Positions 30,209 to 37,734 of a stretch of DNA of 47,686 nucleotides are shown here, in pieces. Origin of the DNA: Hallerella porci. Lineage in GTDB: Bacteria > Fibrobacterota > Fibrobacteria > Fibrobacterales > Fibrobacteraceae. Within the stretch, counting starts at the first letter, position 1. Each line of letters begins with the position of its first letter. The position numbers and the translations under genes are program-made. The notes beneath the pieces were generated by a model, which made no database searches, was not told the origin of the DNA, and was given only the letters and a program-made list of their open reading frames with translations. Where the stretch lies: contig NZ_QGHD01000018.1 in NCBI RefSeq assembly GCF_003148885.1, forward strand, positions 1 through 47,686, in the 5' to 3' direction.

Positions 30209-31023
30209 ATTTTGGGAAGAAATTCTAAGCGCGGTTCTTCCGGAAGAATTCCCTCCTTTACACACAAATTAAAGTATAGCGAAAGGGAACGTTTGCGTTC
30301 TTCGGTAAATTCGTAATCCAAAGAATCGTAGTAAAACTTTAATTGTTCTGCGCTAAAAGGAACCGGATAAATTTTCTTCCACGCAGAAATTGCCTTCGTT
30401 GGATTCTCACGAAATTCGGCAATCGATTGCCGTAAATTTTCCAAAAAAATTTTGAGCAGCGGGAGAAGTTCTGCGCTTAACGCAGAGCGATGAACACTCC
30501 AAGCGCCGAATACAAACGGCAAATTTTTCCATTCACGCCAAAGCTTCGCCAAGTCAAAACAATACGGCCAATCGTTTTGCATTTTTCTTTTTAACGCTTC
30601 GTCGCCGATGAAAAGGGCGGCGTCGGCATCCGCTAGATCGCTTACGTATTCGGGTTGAATTTGAAAATATTGCGAACAGAGAACGCGTAATAACGCAACC
30701 GACGTTCCACTTTGCGCGGTCAAATAAATGCGTTTCTTCGAAAGTTTTTCCATCGGATATTTTGAAAATAATTCGACGGAATGCACTTCGAGATTGCAGC
30801 TTGTGCAGATATCGGGAACAAGAATTAATGACTTCGGATCTTTTGCGTAGGCGATGGATGACGCTGGCGCCAAATGAATTTTCCCGGTCCAAAGCATTTG
30901 ATTGAGCGCACTCGGAACGCCATCGACAAAAGAAATGCCCTCGAATCGGCGGTTTTCATCCAAAAAATGATGAAAAAACGGAGCACACACTAAAAAAGGA
31001 ATCTTTCCAACTCGCAAGTCCAT
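30205..31023 (-). CDS. mqnA: Chorismate dehydratase, futalosine pathway (MqnA family)
   Basis: The 272-residue protein has the two-lobed binding-protein-like fold of MqnA/MqnD. Family features: LRVGKIPFLVCAPFFHHF at the start, FVDGVPSALNQMLWTGKIHL, APASSIAYAK, SCNLEVHSVELFSK and RIYLTAQSGTSVALLRVL. MqnA dehydrates chorismate to 3-[(1-carboxyvinyl)oxy]benzoate, the first step of the futalosine route to menaquinone, so anaerobic electron transport with menaquinone (as in fumarate reduction) is suggested. The related MqnD is less similar in the SSxxYA region. A TAAATT box lies 6 nt before the start. Convergent with eda (4-bp overlap). Confidence 0.85.
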   Translation of the reverse strand: MDLRVGKIPFLVCAPFFHHFLDENRRFEGISFVDGVPSALNQMLWTGKIHLAPASSIAYAKDPKSLILVPDICTSCNLEVHSVELFSKYPMEKLSKKRIYLTAQSGTSVALLRVLCSQYFQIQPEYVSDLADADAALFIGDEALKRKMQNDWPYCFDLAKLWREWKNLPFVFGAWSVHRSALSAELLPLLKIFLENLRQSIAEFRENPTKAISAWKKIYPVPFSAEQLKFYYDSLDYEFTEERKRSLSLYFNLCVKEGILPEEPRLEFLPKI

Positions 31024-31029
31024 GAGAAA

Positions 31030-31035
31030 AATTTA
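31030..31035 (-). promoter_or_regulatory. -10-like box 6 nt before mqnA
   Basis: On the minus strand TAAATT is followed by TTTCTC and the ATG at 31023. The divergent spacer to the next gene (31048) is only 24 bp and has no Shine-Dalgarno sequence for mqnA. Confidence 0.4.
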
Positions 31036-31047
31036 ACTTTTCTGCGT

Positions 31048-31332
31048 ATGGCAAAATTTCATGTTAAAAGAACACTATTTGGTGAAGACCAAAAAAGTCT
31101 AGTTTTCCGTGGAAACATCTTGGACGGCGATGTCCAGAAAGGGATGTCCATAAAAATTCCCGTTACCGATAAAGCGGTCATCGACGTGCAGATTGACGAC
31201 GTCGTGGAATTAGAATCGCATGAATCGCCCGAGAAGCGAACAGGTTTGGTTGCTCGCTTCTTAGAAGAACCCGAAGCATTAGAAATCGTCGCCTCGTTAA
31301 ACGTCGCCGACGAAGATTTAACCGTCGAATAA
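31048..31332 (+). CDS. Small conserved-looking protein, unknown function
   Basis: This 94-residue acidic protein has no signal peptide or TM helix. The pattern MAKFHVKRTLFGEDQKSLVF, VFRGNILDGDVQKGMSIKIP and DVQIDDVVELESHES suggests a small beta-barrel like domain II of translation GTPases (a 'GxVxxGxVxxGdxv' pattern), here without a GTPase. This is a structural guess by eye only. It stands alone between divergent mqnA and a bidirectional terminator, so it is transcribed as a single gene. The start codon is 24 bp from the mqnA start. Confidence 0.65.
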   Translation: MAKFHVKRTLFGEDQKSLVFRGNILDGDVQKGMSIKIPVTDKAVIDVQIDDVVELESHESPEKRTGLVARFLEEPEALEIVASLNVADEDLTVE

Positions 31333-31355
31333 AAAATCTTTTTGCAAAAAGAAAA

Positions 31356-31380
31356 GCCCGAATTGATTCGGGCATTTTTT
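31356..31380. terminator. Bidirectional intrinsic terminator
   Basis: GCCCGAA-TTGA-TTCGGGC (31356-31373) is a perfect 7-bp stem with a T6 run on the plus strand and an A-rich flank giving T residues on the minus strand. It separates the plus-strand gene ending at 31332 from the minus-strand operon ending at 31388. Confidence 0.9.
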
Positions 31381-31387
31381 GTTGGCT

Positions 31388-31869
31388 TTATAATTCTAAA
31401 AGTAATCCGCAGCGAAAGTAAACGTAATCACCGGTCTTCTTTAAATTTTGATAGCCGCTTAAAAGTAAAATCGAAGAATAGCGTCCGAGCTTAATGTCAA
31501 AGCCTCCGCCAGCTTTCCACATCATCTGCGAATCGTCGCCGAACGCATACCCGAAGTCAAAGGTGCCGACAGGCATCATCACGCTTCCAAACGGAAGCCG
31601 CACATAAGCGCTCGCAAGCGCCGGCACCAAAGTAACATCGCCAAAGCGCTGATAGTCCAAGCCCACGCCGAGGAAAACCATTTGATCGAGCGGATACCAA
31701 AGATGAATTGATGTCGAAAAATTGAAGTCCGAAAATTCTTCGGTAAAATTCGTAGAGCCCACGCTGAAATCTGCAGTCAAAGCTTCTGCCGGTTTAAAAG
31801 TTAGCAGAGACAAAGATACAATTGCAGCAAGCAAAAACGAAATCGTTTTAGAAGCGGGAGATTCTTCAT
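31388..31869 (-). other. Likely separate outer-membrane beta-barrel-type protein, out of frame at its 5' end
   Basis: On the minus strand ATG 31869 opens MKNLPLLK in the frame next to the glycosyltransferase frame. At the A4 run (31849-31846) one extra A would join it to TISFLLAAIVSLSLL and the rest of the beta-rich domain, giving a clean signal peptide ending in AEALTA and a secreted protein of about 160 residues. Its strands alternate and end in an aromatic/aliphatic pattern (YVYFRCGLLLEL) typical of small outer-membrane barrels. As sequenced, this ATG reaches a stop after 22 codons. Either a base is missing or the two genes have fused. Confidence 0.55.
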
Positions 31870-33007
31870 CGCCGCGAGCTTCGCGTTTCCAACCGCCGCC
31901 GTGTTCTTTCTTAAACGAAAGTAAACTGCCTTTGAGCATCGCAAAATTCATGAGCAAAAAATAGTAAGCGCTCGAAGAAATTTTAAAGAGCGCAAGAATA
32001 AAGAAGAGCGCAATAAATCCAAAAGTCACATAGTAAACCGGCTGTTTCGCCGAAAGTAAAATCGCATTCAAAATAATCGTCAAAATTGTGATATGTGGAG
32101 TTAGCCAGCGAAGAAGTTTATGCGAAAGAAACAGATACGCAGTAATCGGACGCAGCGGATTTAAAAGTGGAATATACGAAAGCAAGTAATTGAAATTGGC
32201 GCGTCCAATGCGCACTTTACGACGATATTCGCCAATGCCTTCTTTCGAAGTTTGTTCTGTTCCAATTGCGCTCGAATCAAAAGTGCAAAAGAATCCTTTT
32301 TGCAAAACTTTCACCGCGATAAAGAAATCATCCATCACGCTTTTCTTTATCGGAAGTTCTGTATAAAGCGATTTGCGGATAGCGTAAAGCGCGCCGTTTC
32401 CGCCGACAAGCCGATCTAAAATGCCTTCAAATTTTTTGATTTCCGATTCCAAATCCCAATAGCTGCGTTCACCCGAGCCGAGCGGACTTCCACTTTTATC
32501 GGTTAAAATCAAATGCCCGCAGACACAACCGATTTTCGGATCGCAAAAAGGTGCGACGAGTTTTCGCACCACATTCGGAAAGAACATCGTATTCGCATCG
32601 CAGAACACGAGAATTTCTCCTTGCGCTAATTTCTGCAAACGATTTAACATCGCCGCTTTTCCCGCATTCTTCGGCGCTTTCACCAAAGTAATTCCGCGGT
32701 CTGCATAACGCGAAATAATTTCTGCCGTTTTATCAGCCGAGCCATCGTCGCCGATTAAAATTTCGAGCAATTCTCGCGGATAATCCAATTCCAAAAAATT
32801 CTGAATTTTCTTTTCGATAACAGCTTCTTCGTTAAACGCCGAAACGAGAATTGAAACTTTGGGAAGTTTTCCTTTGCCTTCGACTTTGCGATCTTTGCGA
32901 CAAAAAATTTCGCTCACAAACGGAAGCGTTACCGGAAAGAGCACGTAGCAGTGCACCAAAAGAAAAAGCAAAATCCAAAAAGCGATTTCTAACGGCAAAT
33001 AATTCAT
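31388..33007 (-). CDS. Family 2 glycosyltransferase with an apparent C-terminal outer-membrane-protein fusion
   Basis: Residues 1 to about 380 are a membrane GT2 enzyme. They include an N-terminal TM helix, VSILVSAFNEE, a nucleotide-binding IGDDGSADKT, the DxD region FCDANTMFF, the acceptor/base motif VMDDFFIAVKVLQKG and RRKVRIGRANF (in the Q/RxxRW position), then three to four C-terminal TM helices. It should polymerise or transfer a sugar at the inner membrane. From about residue 382 the frame continues into a signal-peptide-like stretch (KTISFLLAAIVSLSLLTF...AEA) and about 135 residues of beta-strand-rich outer-membrane type. An ATG with a perfect signal peptide starts in another frame at 31869, so the fusion may be a one-base artefact. 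ATG 33007 overlaps the thioredoxin stop (ATGA). Confidence 0.8.
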   Translation of the reverse strand: MNYLPLEIAFWILLFLLVHCYVLFPVTLPFVSEIFCRKDRKVEGKGKLPKVSILVSAFNEEAVIEKKIQNFLELDYPRELLEILIGDDGSADKTAEIISRYADRGITLVKAPKNAGKAAMLNRLQKLAQGEILVFCDANTMFFPNVVRKLVAPFCDPKIGCVCGHLILTDKSGSPLGSGERSYWDLESEIKKFEGILDRLVGGNGALYAIRKSLYTELPIKKSVMDDFFIAVKVLQKGFFCTFDSSAIGTEQTSKEGIGEYRRKVRIGRANFNYLLSYIPLLNPLRPITAYLFLSHKLLRWLTPHITILTIILNAILLSAKQPVYYVTFGFIALFFILALFKISSSAYYFLLMNFAMLKGSLLSFKKEHGGGWKREARGDEESPASKTISFLLAAIVSLSLLTFKPAEALTADFSVGSTNFTEEFSDFNFSTSIHLWYPLDQMVFLGVGLDYQRFGDVTLVPALASAYVRLPFGSVMMPVGTFDFGYAFGDDSQMMWKAGGGFDIKLGRYSSILLLSGYQNLKKTGDYVYFRCGLLLEL

Positions 33008-33477
33008 TGAGAAATCCATTCCTTTTCCTTTTCAAGGAATTGCATCAAAAGCATGCGCAGTTCATCGGAAGAAAGTTTCCCCGAATACGTGAGAATCGAA
33101 AGTCCCTTCGGCGCAATGAGCACGTAAGAGGGAACTGCTTGCAAATTCCAAACATCGAAGAAGCAACGATTCGCGGGCAATTTTTTGTCATCGCAAATAA
33201 TCGAATCTTGAACTTCTTGATTTAAACGCACCGCGTGAAACCGCGAATTTAAAAGAGTAATCACCGATTTATCGCGATAAGTCGTCTTATCCATTTCGCG
33301 ACAAGGCACGCACCAGTCCGCGACAATGTCCACGAAAATCAATTTATGATCGCTTTTCGCAGAGGCGAGCGCTTCGCTATAATTTTCCCAGCGCACAGAA
33401 TCCGCAGAAACTTTTCCCGATTTTGCAGCAAACAAAATTCCGCAAAAAACGAAAATGCAAAAAACGATGCGTTTCAT
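33004..33477 (-). CDS. Periplasmic thioredoxin-fold protein with CxxC
   Basis: The 157-residue protein has a signal peptide (MKRIVFCIFVFCGILFAAKS) and a thioredoxin-like domain with the active site VADWCVPCREMDKTTY and a cis-Pro loop NLQAVPSYVLIAPKG. The WCxxC context and the following 'T' resemble DsbD-gamma/DUF255-type thiol-disulfide proteins, so it probably handles periplasmic reduction or oxidation. The longer frame starting at 33585 is rejected, because its first 36 residues read through the preceding gene in another frame and the signal peptide begins at ATG 33477, which overlaps the upstream stop (ATGA). The stop in turn overlaps the glycosyltransferase start. Confidence 0.85.
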   Translation of the reverse strand: MKRIVFCIFVFCGILFAAKSGKVSADSVRWENYSEALASAKSDHKLIFVDIVADWCVPCREMDKTTYRDKSVITLLNSRFHAVRLNQEVQDSIICDDKKLPANRCFFDVWNLQAVPSYVLIAPKGLSILTYSGKLSSDELRMLLMQFLEKEKEWISQ

Positions 33478-33830
33478 TTTTTTCCTTTCGAAGGAGTTGG
33501 CTGAGGCCGCGGCGGCGTAATCGCATCTGCAGCAATCGCTAACGAATCGATGTATTCCGAAACCGCGACTTGAAACGGTTCCCACAAATCCGAATGCGTT
33601 TGAATTCTTTCTGCAATCGAATCAAAACGTTCTGCGGTATAACCGTATTTTTCGAGGATTCTCACCCGCACAATGCGACCATCGGGAGAAATTTCTCCAA
33701 ACTCGCGTTCTGCAACCCGCAGATCACCGTATAAGCGAACAAATTCCGGCGGAACAGAAGCCCGATCGGAACACGCTGCGTAAAAAAGCGCAAGCGCTCC
33801 GAAAACGAGTTTATTCCTTAAAGAGCCCAT
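33474..33830 (-). CDS. Small lipoprotein, DUF4296-like
   Basis: The 118-residue lipoprotein has signal MGSLRNKLVFGALALFYAAC. The mature part is helical (VPPEFVRLYGDLRVAEREF, ILEKYGYTAERFDSIAERIQ, LWEPFQVAVSEYIDSLA), resembling the DUF4296 lipoproteins of Bacteroidota, which have a Pro after the anchor and a 'kkygltxexFd' helix. This match is by eye. The tail is Pro/Lys-rich (TPPRPQPTPSKGKK). ATG 33830 or ATG 33836 lies inside the ftsY end (about 20 bp overlap); the larger frame starting at 33941 reads through ftsY and is rejected. The stop overlaps the thioredoxin start. Confidence 0.7.
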   Translation of the reverse strand: MGSLRNKLVFGALALFYAACSDRASVPPEFVRLYGDLRVAEREFGEISPDGRIVRVRILEKYGYTAERFDSIAERIQTHSDLWEPFQVAVSEYIDSLAIAADAITPPRPQPTPSKGKK

Positions 33831-34713
33831 CGACATATTCCGCCTTATTAAAAGGCACGAGTTGGTCGATGCGTTCACCCATTCCGACCCAAAGGATAGG
33901 AACTTTGAGCGAGCTCGCAATCGAAAGGACAGAACCGCCATGAGCTGTGCCGTCGAGTTTCGTTACCACGAGTCCCGTTAACGGAAAACTCTGATTGAAA
34001 ATTTTAGCTTGATTAATCGCATTCTGTCCGGTGTTACCGTCGATGACGAGCAGCATATCGTGCGGATAAGCAACGTCTTGCTTTTTCAAAACGCGGACGA
34101 CTTTGGCGAGTTCTTCCATCAAGTAATCTTTGTTCTGCAAACGTCCAGCCGTATCGATGAAGACGATGTCGCAGCCACGGGCTTTTGCTGCAGCGCAAGC
34201 GTCAAACGCAACCGCCGCCGGGTCTGAACCTTCTGCGTGATGCACAAATTCTGCGCCCGCTCGTTCCGCCCAGACTTGAAGCTGTTCAATTGCCGCCGCG
34301 CGGAATGTATCGGCAGCAGCAATCATCACCTTATGACCTTCGTCTGCGAATTTTTTGGCAAGCTTTCCAATCGTCGTCGTTTTCCCTGCGCCGTTCACGC
34401 CGATGACAAGAATAACGTGCGGATTTCCTTTAAATTCAAACTTCGGCGGATCCATTAAAAAACGTTCCGCTTCAGAGCGAAGAATATCCAACACTTCATC
34501 TTGAGAAAGCGATTTTCCGAGCGCTTCTTCGCGGAGGGCATCCGTCAGCGTGAACGCAGCGCTTGTGCCCACGTCCGCTTTGATCAGACGCTCTTCCAAA
34601 TCTTCGAGCATTTCATCGGTGACTTTGCCTTTGCCAGCAATGCCTTTAATTTCGCCGAGAATTGCATTGCGGGTTTTCGCGAGCCCGCTTTTAATTGCAG
34701 AAAAAAATCCCAT
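33811..34713 (-). CDS. ftsY: Signal recognition particle receptor FtsY
   Basis: This SRP-type GTPase docks ribosome-SRP complexes at the membrane. Its 300 residues consist of a short N domain (about 20-95) and the G domain: G1 GVNGAGKTTTIGKLA (105-119), the insert-box region DTFRAAAIEQLQVW, G3 DTAGRLQN (187-194), G4 TKLDGTAHGG, and the end WVGMGERIDQLVPFNKAEYV typical of FtsY rather than Ffh. The long acidic A domain of E. coli FtsY is absent, as in many compact versions. The start shares TAATG with the clpP stop. Confidence 0.96.
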   Translation of the reverse strand: MGFFSAIKSGLAKTRNAILGEIKGIAGKGKVTDEMLEDLEERLIKADVGTSAAFTLTDALREEALGKSLSQDEVLDILRSEAERFLMDPPKFEFKGNPHVILVIGVNGAGKTTTIGKLAKKFADEGHKVMIAAADTFRAAAIEQLQVWAERAGAEFVHHAEGSDPAAVAFDACAAAKARGCDIVFIDTAGRLQNKDYLMEELAKVVRVLKKQDVAYPHDMLLVIDGNTGQNAINQAKIFNQSFPLTGLVVTKLDGTAHGGSVLSIASSLKVPILWVGMGERIDQLVPFNKAEYVDGLFKE

Positions 34714-35306
34714 TAGAGAATGCTCTTCACTTCATCGACAAGACCGTAAGCTTTCGCTTCTTCTGCCGACATAAAATTATCGCGTTCCGTATCGCGGTCC
34801 ACTTCTTCTGCGGTTTTGCCTGTTGTCTTCGCAATAATTCCCGATGTAATCGAACGGATGCGAAGCATTTCTTCGGCTTGAATTTTAATATCGCTCGCCG
34901 GGCCTTCCATTTGACCTTGAATTAACGGCTGATGAATCATAATCCGCGCCGACGGCCAAGCGTAACGTTTTCCTTTTGCGCCTGCGGTTAAAAGGACTGC
35001 GCCCATCGAAGCCGCTTGTCCGCAGCAAACCGTAACCACATCGCTTTGGATGGCGTTCATGCAATCGTAAATGGCGAGGCCGCTCGAAATCACGCCGCCC
35101 GGGCTATTGATGTAAAAAGTAATGTCGTCGTGCGAAAGCGAATCGAGATAAATCAACTGCTTTACAATTTTTTCTGCGCTTTCATCATCGACTTGATTCC
35201 ACAAAAAGACTTTGCGACTATTCGAAAAATACTCTTCGGCTTTTTTCATAAAGTCTGGAAGTTGTTCTTTCGCTTGATCTTTTTCTGTTTTCTTCGCGGC
35301 GTTCAT
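34713..35306 (-). CDS. clpP: ATP-dependent Clp protease proteolytic subunit
   Basis: This serine protease forms the tetradecameric barrel used by ClpA/ClpX-type unfoldases. The catalytic triad is visible: Ser100 (GQAASMGAVL), His125 (RIMIHQPL) and Asp172 (VDRDTERDNFMSA). FYINSPGG, at the oligomer face, is conserved. Length is 197 residues from ATG 35306, which has GGAG 4 nt upstream. The upstream in-frame TTG at 35336 lacks support. The N-terminus before FLWNQVDD is Lys/Glu-rich and longer than usual, so the mature form may be processed. First gene of the overlapping operon down to 31388. Confidence 0.95.
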   Translation of the reverse strand: MNAAKKTEKDQAKEQLPDFMKKAEEYFSNSRKVFLWNQVDDESAEKIVKQLIYLDSLSHDDITFYINSPGGVISSGLAIYDCMNAIQSDVVTVCCGQAASMGAVLLTAGAKGKRYAWPSARIMIHQPLIQGQMEGPASDIKIQAEEMLRIRSITSGIIAKTTGKTAEEVDRDTERDNFMSAEEAKAYGLVDEVKSIL

Positions 35307-35395
35307 AAGACTCCATCTGAATTGTTTTTTCTTCAATTTAAAAATTTTTCTTTTTTTGTTTTGGGGATTTTCTGCGGCGCTTTGCGCTACAAGGA

Positions 35396-35425
35396 AAATT
35401 TAGCCGTTTAATTAAATCTAAATTT
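35396..35425. promoter_or_regulatory. Inverted repeat and -10-like box upstream of mnmE
   Basis: AAATTTAG (35396-35403) and CTAAATTT (35418-35425) form a perfect 8-bp inverted repeat around a 14-nt loop in the clpP/mnmE divergent spacer. The right arm contains TAAATT (35419-35424), followed by 7 nt and the GTG start of mnmE. It could be an operator over a leaderless promoter. Confidence 0.4.
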
Positions 35426-35431
35426 CATCTC

Positions 35432-36775
35432 GTGGAACAAACAATCGTCGCCCCTGCAACTCCGAACGGAACTTCTGCGCTTGCCGTGATTCGCGTAAGC
35501 GGAAATGAATCGCGAACCATTTTGCAAAAAATGCTCGGCGTAAAAAACGCAATTCCTCGCACAGCAAATCTCGCCGAGATGCGTCATCCCGAAAGCGGAA
35601 AATTGTTGGATTCTCTCGTTTATATTTTTTATCAATCGCCGCATTCTTATACCGGCGAAGATTCTTTAGAACTTTTTCCGCACGGAAATCCGTTAATCGT
35701 TCGCAATATTCTTCAAGCGATGTGCTCAATTCAAAATGTGAGAATCGCATATCCCGGCGAATATACGAAGCGCGCTTTTTTAAATGGGAAAATGGATTTG
35801 GTGCAAGCGGAATCCGTCGCCGAAGTCATCCACAGTCAAACTCTCGCGGGCGTTGAAAATGCGCACAAACTTCTCTCCGGAAAATTTTCTTCCGACATTC
35901 ACGCTCTCGCACATCAGCTGAAAAATTTATACGCAAGCATTGAACTCGACGTAGACTTTGTCGAAGAAGAAGCGGACCCCGATGTTTCAGGCTGGAAAGA
36001 ACGCTTTGACGAAATTCAAAATCGCATTCAAAATTTAATTGCGCATTTTAAAAATTCGGGAACGCTTAATCGCAATCCGCGCGTCGTTTTTTACGGAGCC
36101 CCAAACGCCGGAAAATCCAGTTTGCTCAATGCGCTCTTAAAAGAAAATCGCGTTCTCGTAAGCAATATTCCTGGCACAACTCGCGACTTCATCGAAGCGA
36201 CGTTGCATCTTTCTTCGGGCGATGTTACTCTCATCGATACCGCAGGCATCGCAGACATTCCGCAAAACGAACTCGATAAACGTTCGATGGAACAAAGCGA
36301 ATCGGCAATTGAATCCGCCGATCTTTCCATTTGTCTCGTAGACATTACAAGCGTTCAAACCGAAGAATCGCAAAAGCTTTTGGCAAAAGCCCGCGCTAAA
36401 AAAAGTTGGATTATTTATTCCAAAAAAGATTTGAAGGAAAATTTTTCCGAGACGAATTCTGCTGATGAAATTTTTCTTTCGGCAAAAACGGGCGAAGGCT
36501 TGGAAAATTTTTGCAAAAAATTAGAAGCCACACTTTTCCCACAAGGTGAAAGCAGCGACGAATATTGGATTACAAGCGAACGCGAATGCGCCGCTTTGAA
36601 AGAAGCCTCCGCGGGAATTGACCGCATCCAAATTCTTTTACGCGAAAATCCCGCAGCAGAACTCATCGCTTTTGAAATGCGACAAGTCACAAATGCGCTC
36701 GCATCCATCATCGGAGAAATTTCTTCCGAAGATGTTTTGCAAACGATTTTCAGCGGATTTTGCATCGGCAAATAA
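35432..36775 (+). CDS. mnmE: tRNA modification GTPase MnmE
   Basis: With MnmG it makes the 5-carboxymethylaminomethyl group on U34 of certain tRNAs. The 447 residues have the N-terminal folate-binding domain (TIVAPATPNGTSALAVIRVSG), a helical domain and an inserted G domain: P-loop GAPNAGKSS (about 223), G2 IPGTTRD, G3 DTAGIAD. It ends with the obligatory FCIGK, whose Cys is catalytic. Start is GTG 35432, reading V/MEQTIVAPATPNGT at the conserved N-terminus. No Shine-Dalgarno sequence is present. The G4 region reads YSKKDLK instead of the usual NKxDL, a mild deviation. A terminator follows within 20 bp. Confidence 0.95.
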   Translation: MEQTIVAPATPNGTSALAVIRVSGNESRTILQKMLGVKNAIPRTANLAEMRHPESGKLLDSLVYIFYQSPHSYTGEDSLELFPHGNPLIVRNILQAMCSIQNVRIAYPGEYTKRAFLNGKMDLVQAESVAEVIHSQTLAGVENAHKLLSGKFSSDIHALAHQLKNLYASIELDVDFVEEEADPDVSGWKERFDEIQNRIQNLIAHFKNSGTLNRNPRVVFYGAPNAGKSSLLNALLKENRVLVSNIPGTTRDFIEATLHLSSGDVTLIDTAGIADIPQNELDKRSMEQSESAIESADLSICLVDITSVQTEESQKLLAKARAKKSWIIYSKKDLKENFSETNSADEIFLSAKTGEGLENFCKKLEATLFPQGESSDEYWITSERECAALKEASAGIDRIQILLRENPAAELIAFEMRQVTNALASIIGEISSEDVLQTIFSGFCIGK

Positions 36776-36794
36776 ATTCTCCCCAAATGGAAAA

Positions 36795-36812
36795 ACCCGG
36801 CCGAAGCCGGGT
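36795..36812. terminator. Bidirectional terminator between mnmE and the sigma factor gene
   Basis: ACCCGGC-CGAA-GCCGGGT is a perfect 7-bp GC-rich stem; on the minus strand the loop is UUCG, an extra-stable tetraloop, and it is followed by T5. The minus-strand side fits the sigma gene; the plus-strand T-run (GTTTACT) is weaker. Confidence 0.88.
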
Positions 36813-36830
36813 TTACTAGAAAGGAGAGAG

Positions 36831-36863
36831 ATGAAAAACGTTTGGGTAAAAAGACGCAATTAA
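36831..36863 (+). CDS. Possible 10-codon micro-ORF with strong RBS
   Basis: AGAAAGGAGAGAG precedes ATG 36831 by a near-ideal distance, and the frame encodes MKNVWVKRRN before TAA. It lies between a terminator hairpin and the end of the sigma gene on the other strand, and its stop is antisense to the sigma gene stop. The RBS is better than that of most genes here, but a 10-residue peptide gives no coding statistics, and transcription would have to pass the terminator at 36795. Treat as a candidate only. Confidence 0.25.
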   Translation: MKNVWVKRRN

Positions 36864-37684
36864 GCGGCGTCTAACACTTGGTCAATTTTTGTGCTGCGGA
36901 GCTTTGCCAATGCGCGTTCTTTCACTTGGCGAACGCGTTCCTTCGAAAGTCCCACCATTTTGCCGATTTCTTTCAAATTCAAATCAGCGTCCATGTCCAA
37001 GCCATAATAAAGTCCGAGAACGCGATGTTCTTGTTCCGTCAAATTTTCTTTTAACAAATTGTTGAGAGAAGCTTGTTCGCCGTTCTTGGCTGCGAGCGCA
37101 TCTGTCGCTTCGGTATCTGCCGGCAAGCATTCGCCGAGAGTCGAATCGCCATCTTCGCCGACAGGAGAATCGAGAGAAGAAGAACGTGCGCCCATCTGCA
37201 AAATTTTTTCAATTTCTTTTGCATTGTAACGGCTTGCGCCTTCGAGGCTTTCGGGGTCAATTACCATTTGACCGCCGACAACTTGACGCGTCTTTGTCGA
37301 AAGACGATTGAAGCGACGAAGCACCAATTCTTTTTCGGCGCTAATGCGCACCAAGCGAGCTTTTTCCGAAATGGCGCGGATAATATTTTGACGAATCCAC
37401 CAAACCGCATAACTGATAAATTTGATTTTCTGATTCGGATCAAAACGGCGAGCGGCTTCGATTAAGCCCATATTGCCTTCGTTAATGAGTTCGCCAATGT
37501 CCAAGCCTTGGCCTTTATACAAGTTTGCAATGTTAACAACAAATTTCAAATTGGATTTTACAAGGAGATCAATCGCGCGACGATTGCCTTGATGGGCAAG
37601 AGGAATTAAAACTTTTTCTTGTTCGCGTGTGAGGAGCGGATACTTTGCGATGTCATTCAAGTATTGAAAGTAAATAGAATTCAT
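36860..37684 (-). CDS. Sigma-70 family RNA polymerase sigma factor (RpoD/RpoS-like)
   Basis: The 274-residue sigma factor has regions 1.2 to 4 and no region 1.1. Region 2 includes VKSNLKFVVNIANLYKGQGL and the -10-binding KIKFISYAVWWIRQNIIRA. Region 3 follows, and region 4 (LTEQEHRVLGLYYGL, LNLKEIGKMVGLSKERVRQV) binds the -35. The compact length suits a group 2 or a short primary sigma as in several anaerobic phyla; by eye I cannot say whether it is the housekeeping factor. A Ser/Asp-rich insert (SSSLDSPVGEDGDSTLGE) separates regions 3 and 4, as in RpoD-type proteins. ATG 37684 has GAGGT 8 nt upstream. Confidence 0.9.
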   Translation of the reverse strand: MNSIYFQYLNDIAKYPLLTREQEKVLIPLAHQGNRRAIDLLVKSNLKFVVNIANLYKGQGLDIGELINEGNMGLIEAARRFDPNQKIKFISYAVWWIRQNIIRAISEKARLVRISAEKELVLRRFNRLSTKTRQVVGGQMVIDPESLEGASRYNAKEIEKILQMGARSSSLDSPVGEDGDSTLGECLPADTEATDALAAKNGEQASLNNLLKENLTEQEHRVLGLYYGLDMDADLNLKEIGKMVGLSKERVRQVKERALAKLRSTKIDQVLDAA

Positions 37685-37704
37685 CTGTCGTTACCTCTTT
37701 ATTT

Positions 37705-37734
37705 TTTATAGCGACCTTTTCGCTACGCCTTGAA
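37705..37734 (-). promoter_or_regulatory. Promoter and palindrome upstream of the sigma factor gene
   Basis: On the minus strand TTCAAG (37734-37729), an 18-bp spacer and TATAAA (37710-37705) precede the GAGGT ribosome-binding site. The perfect inverted repeat TAGCGA-AAAGG-TCGCTA (37725-37709) fills the spacer and touches the -10, as expected for a repressor operator. Confidence 0.5.

Noticed and set aside
33478-33585. N-terminal extension of the thioredoxin-fold protein
   Set aside because: It is the lipoprotein gene read in another frame; the signal peptide starts at ATG 33477, which overlaps the previous stop.
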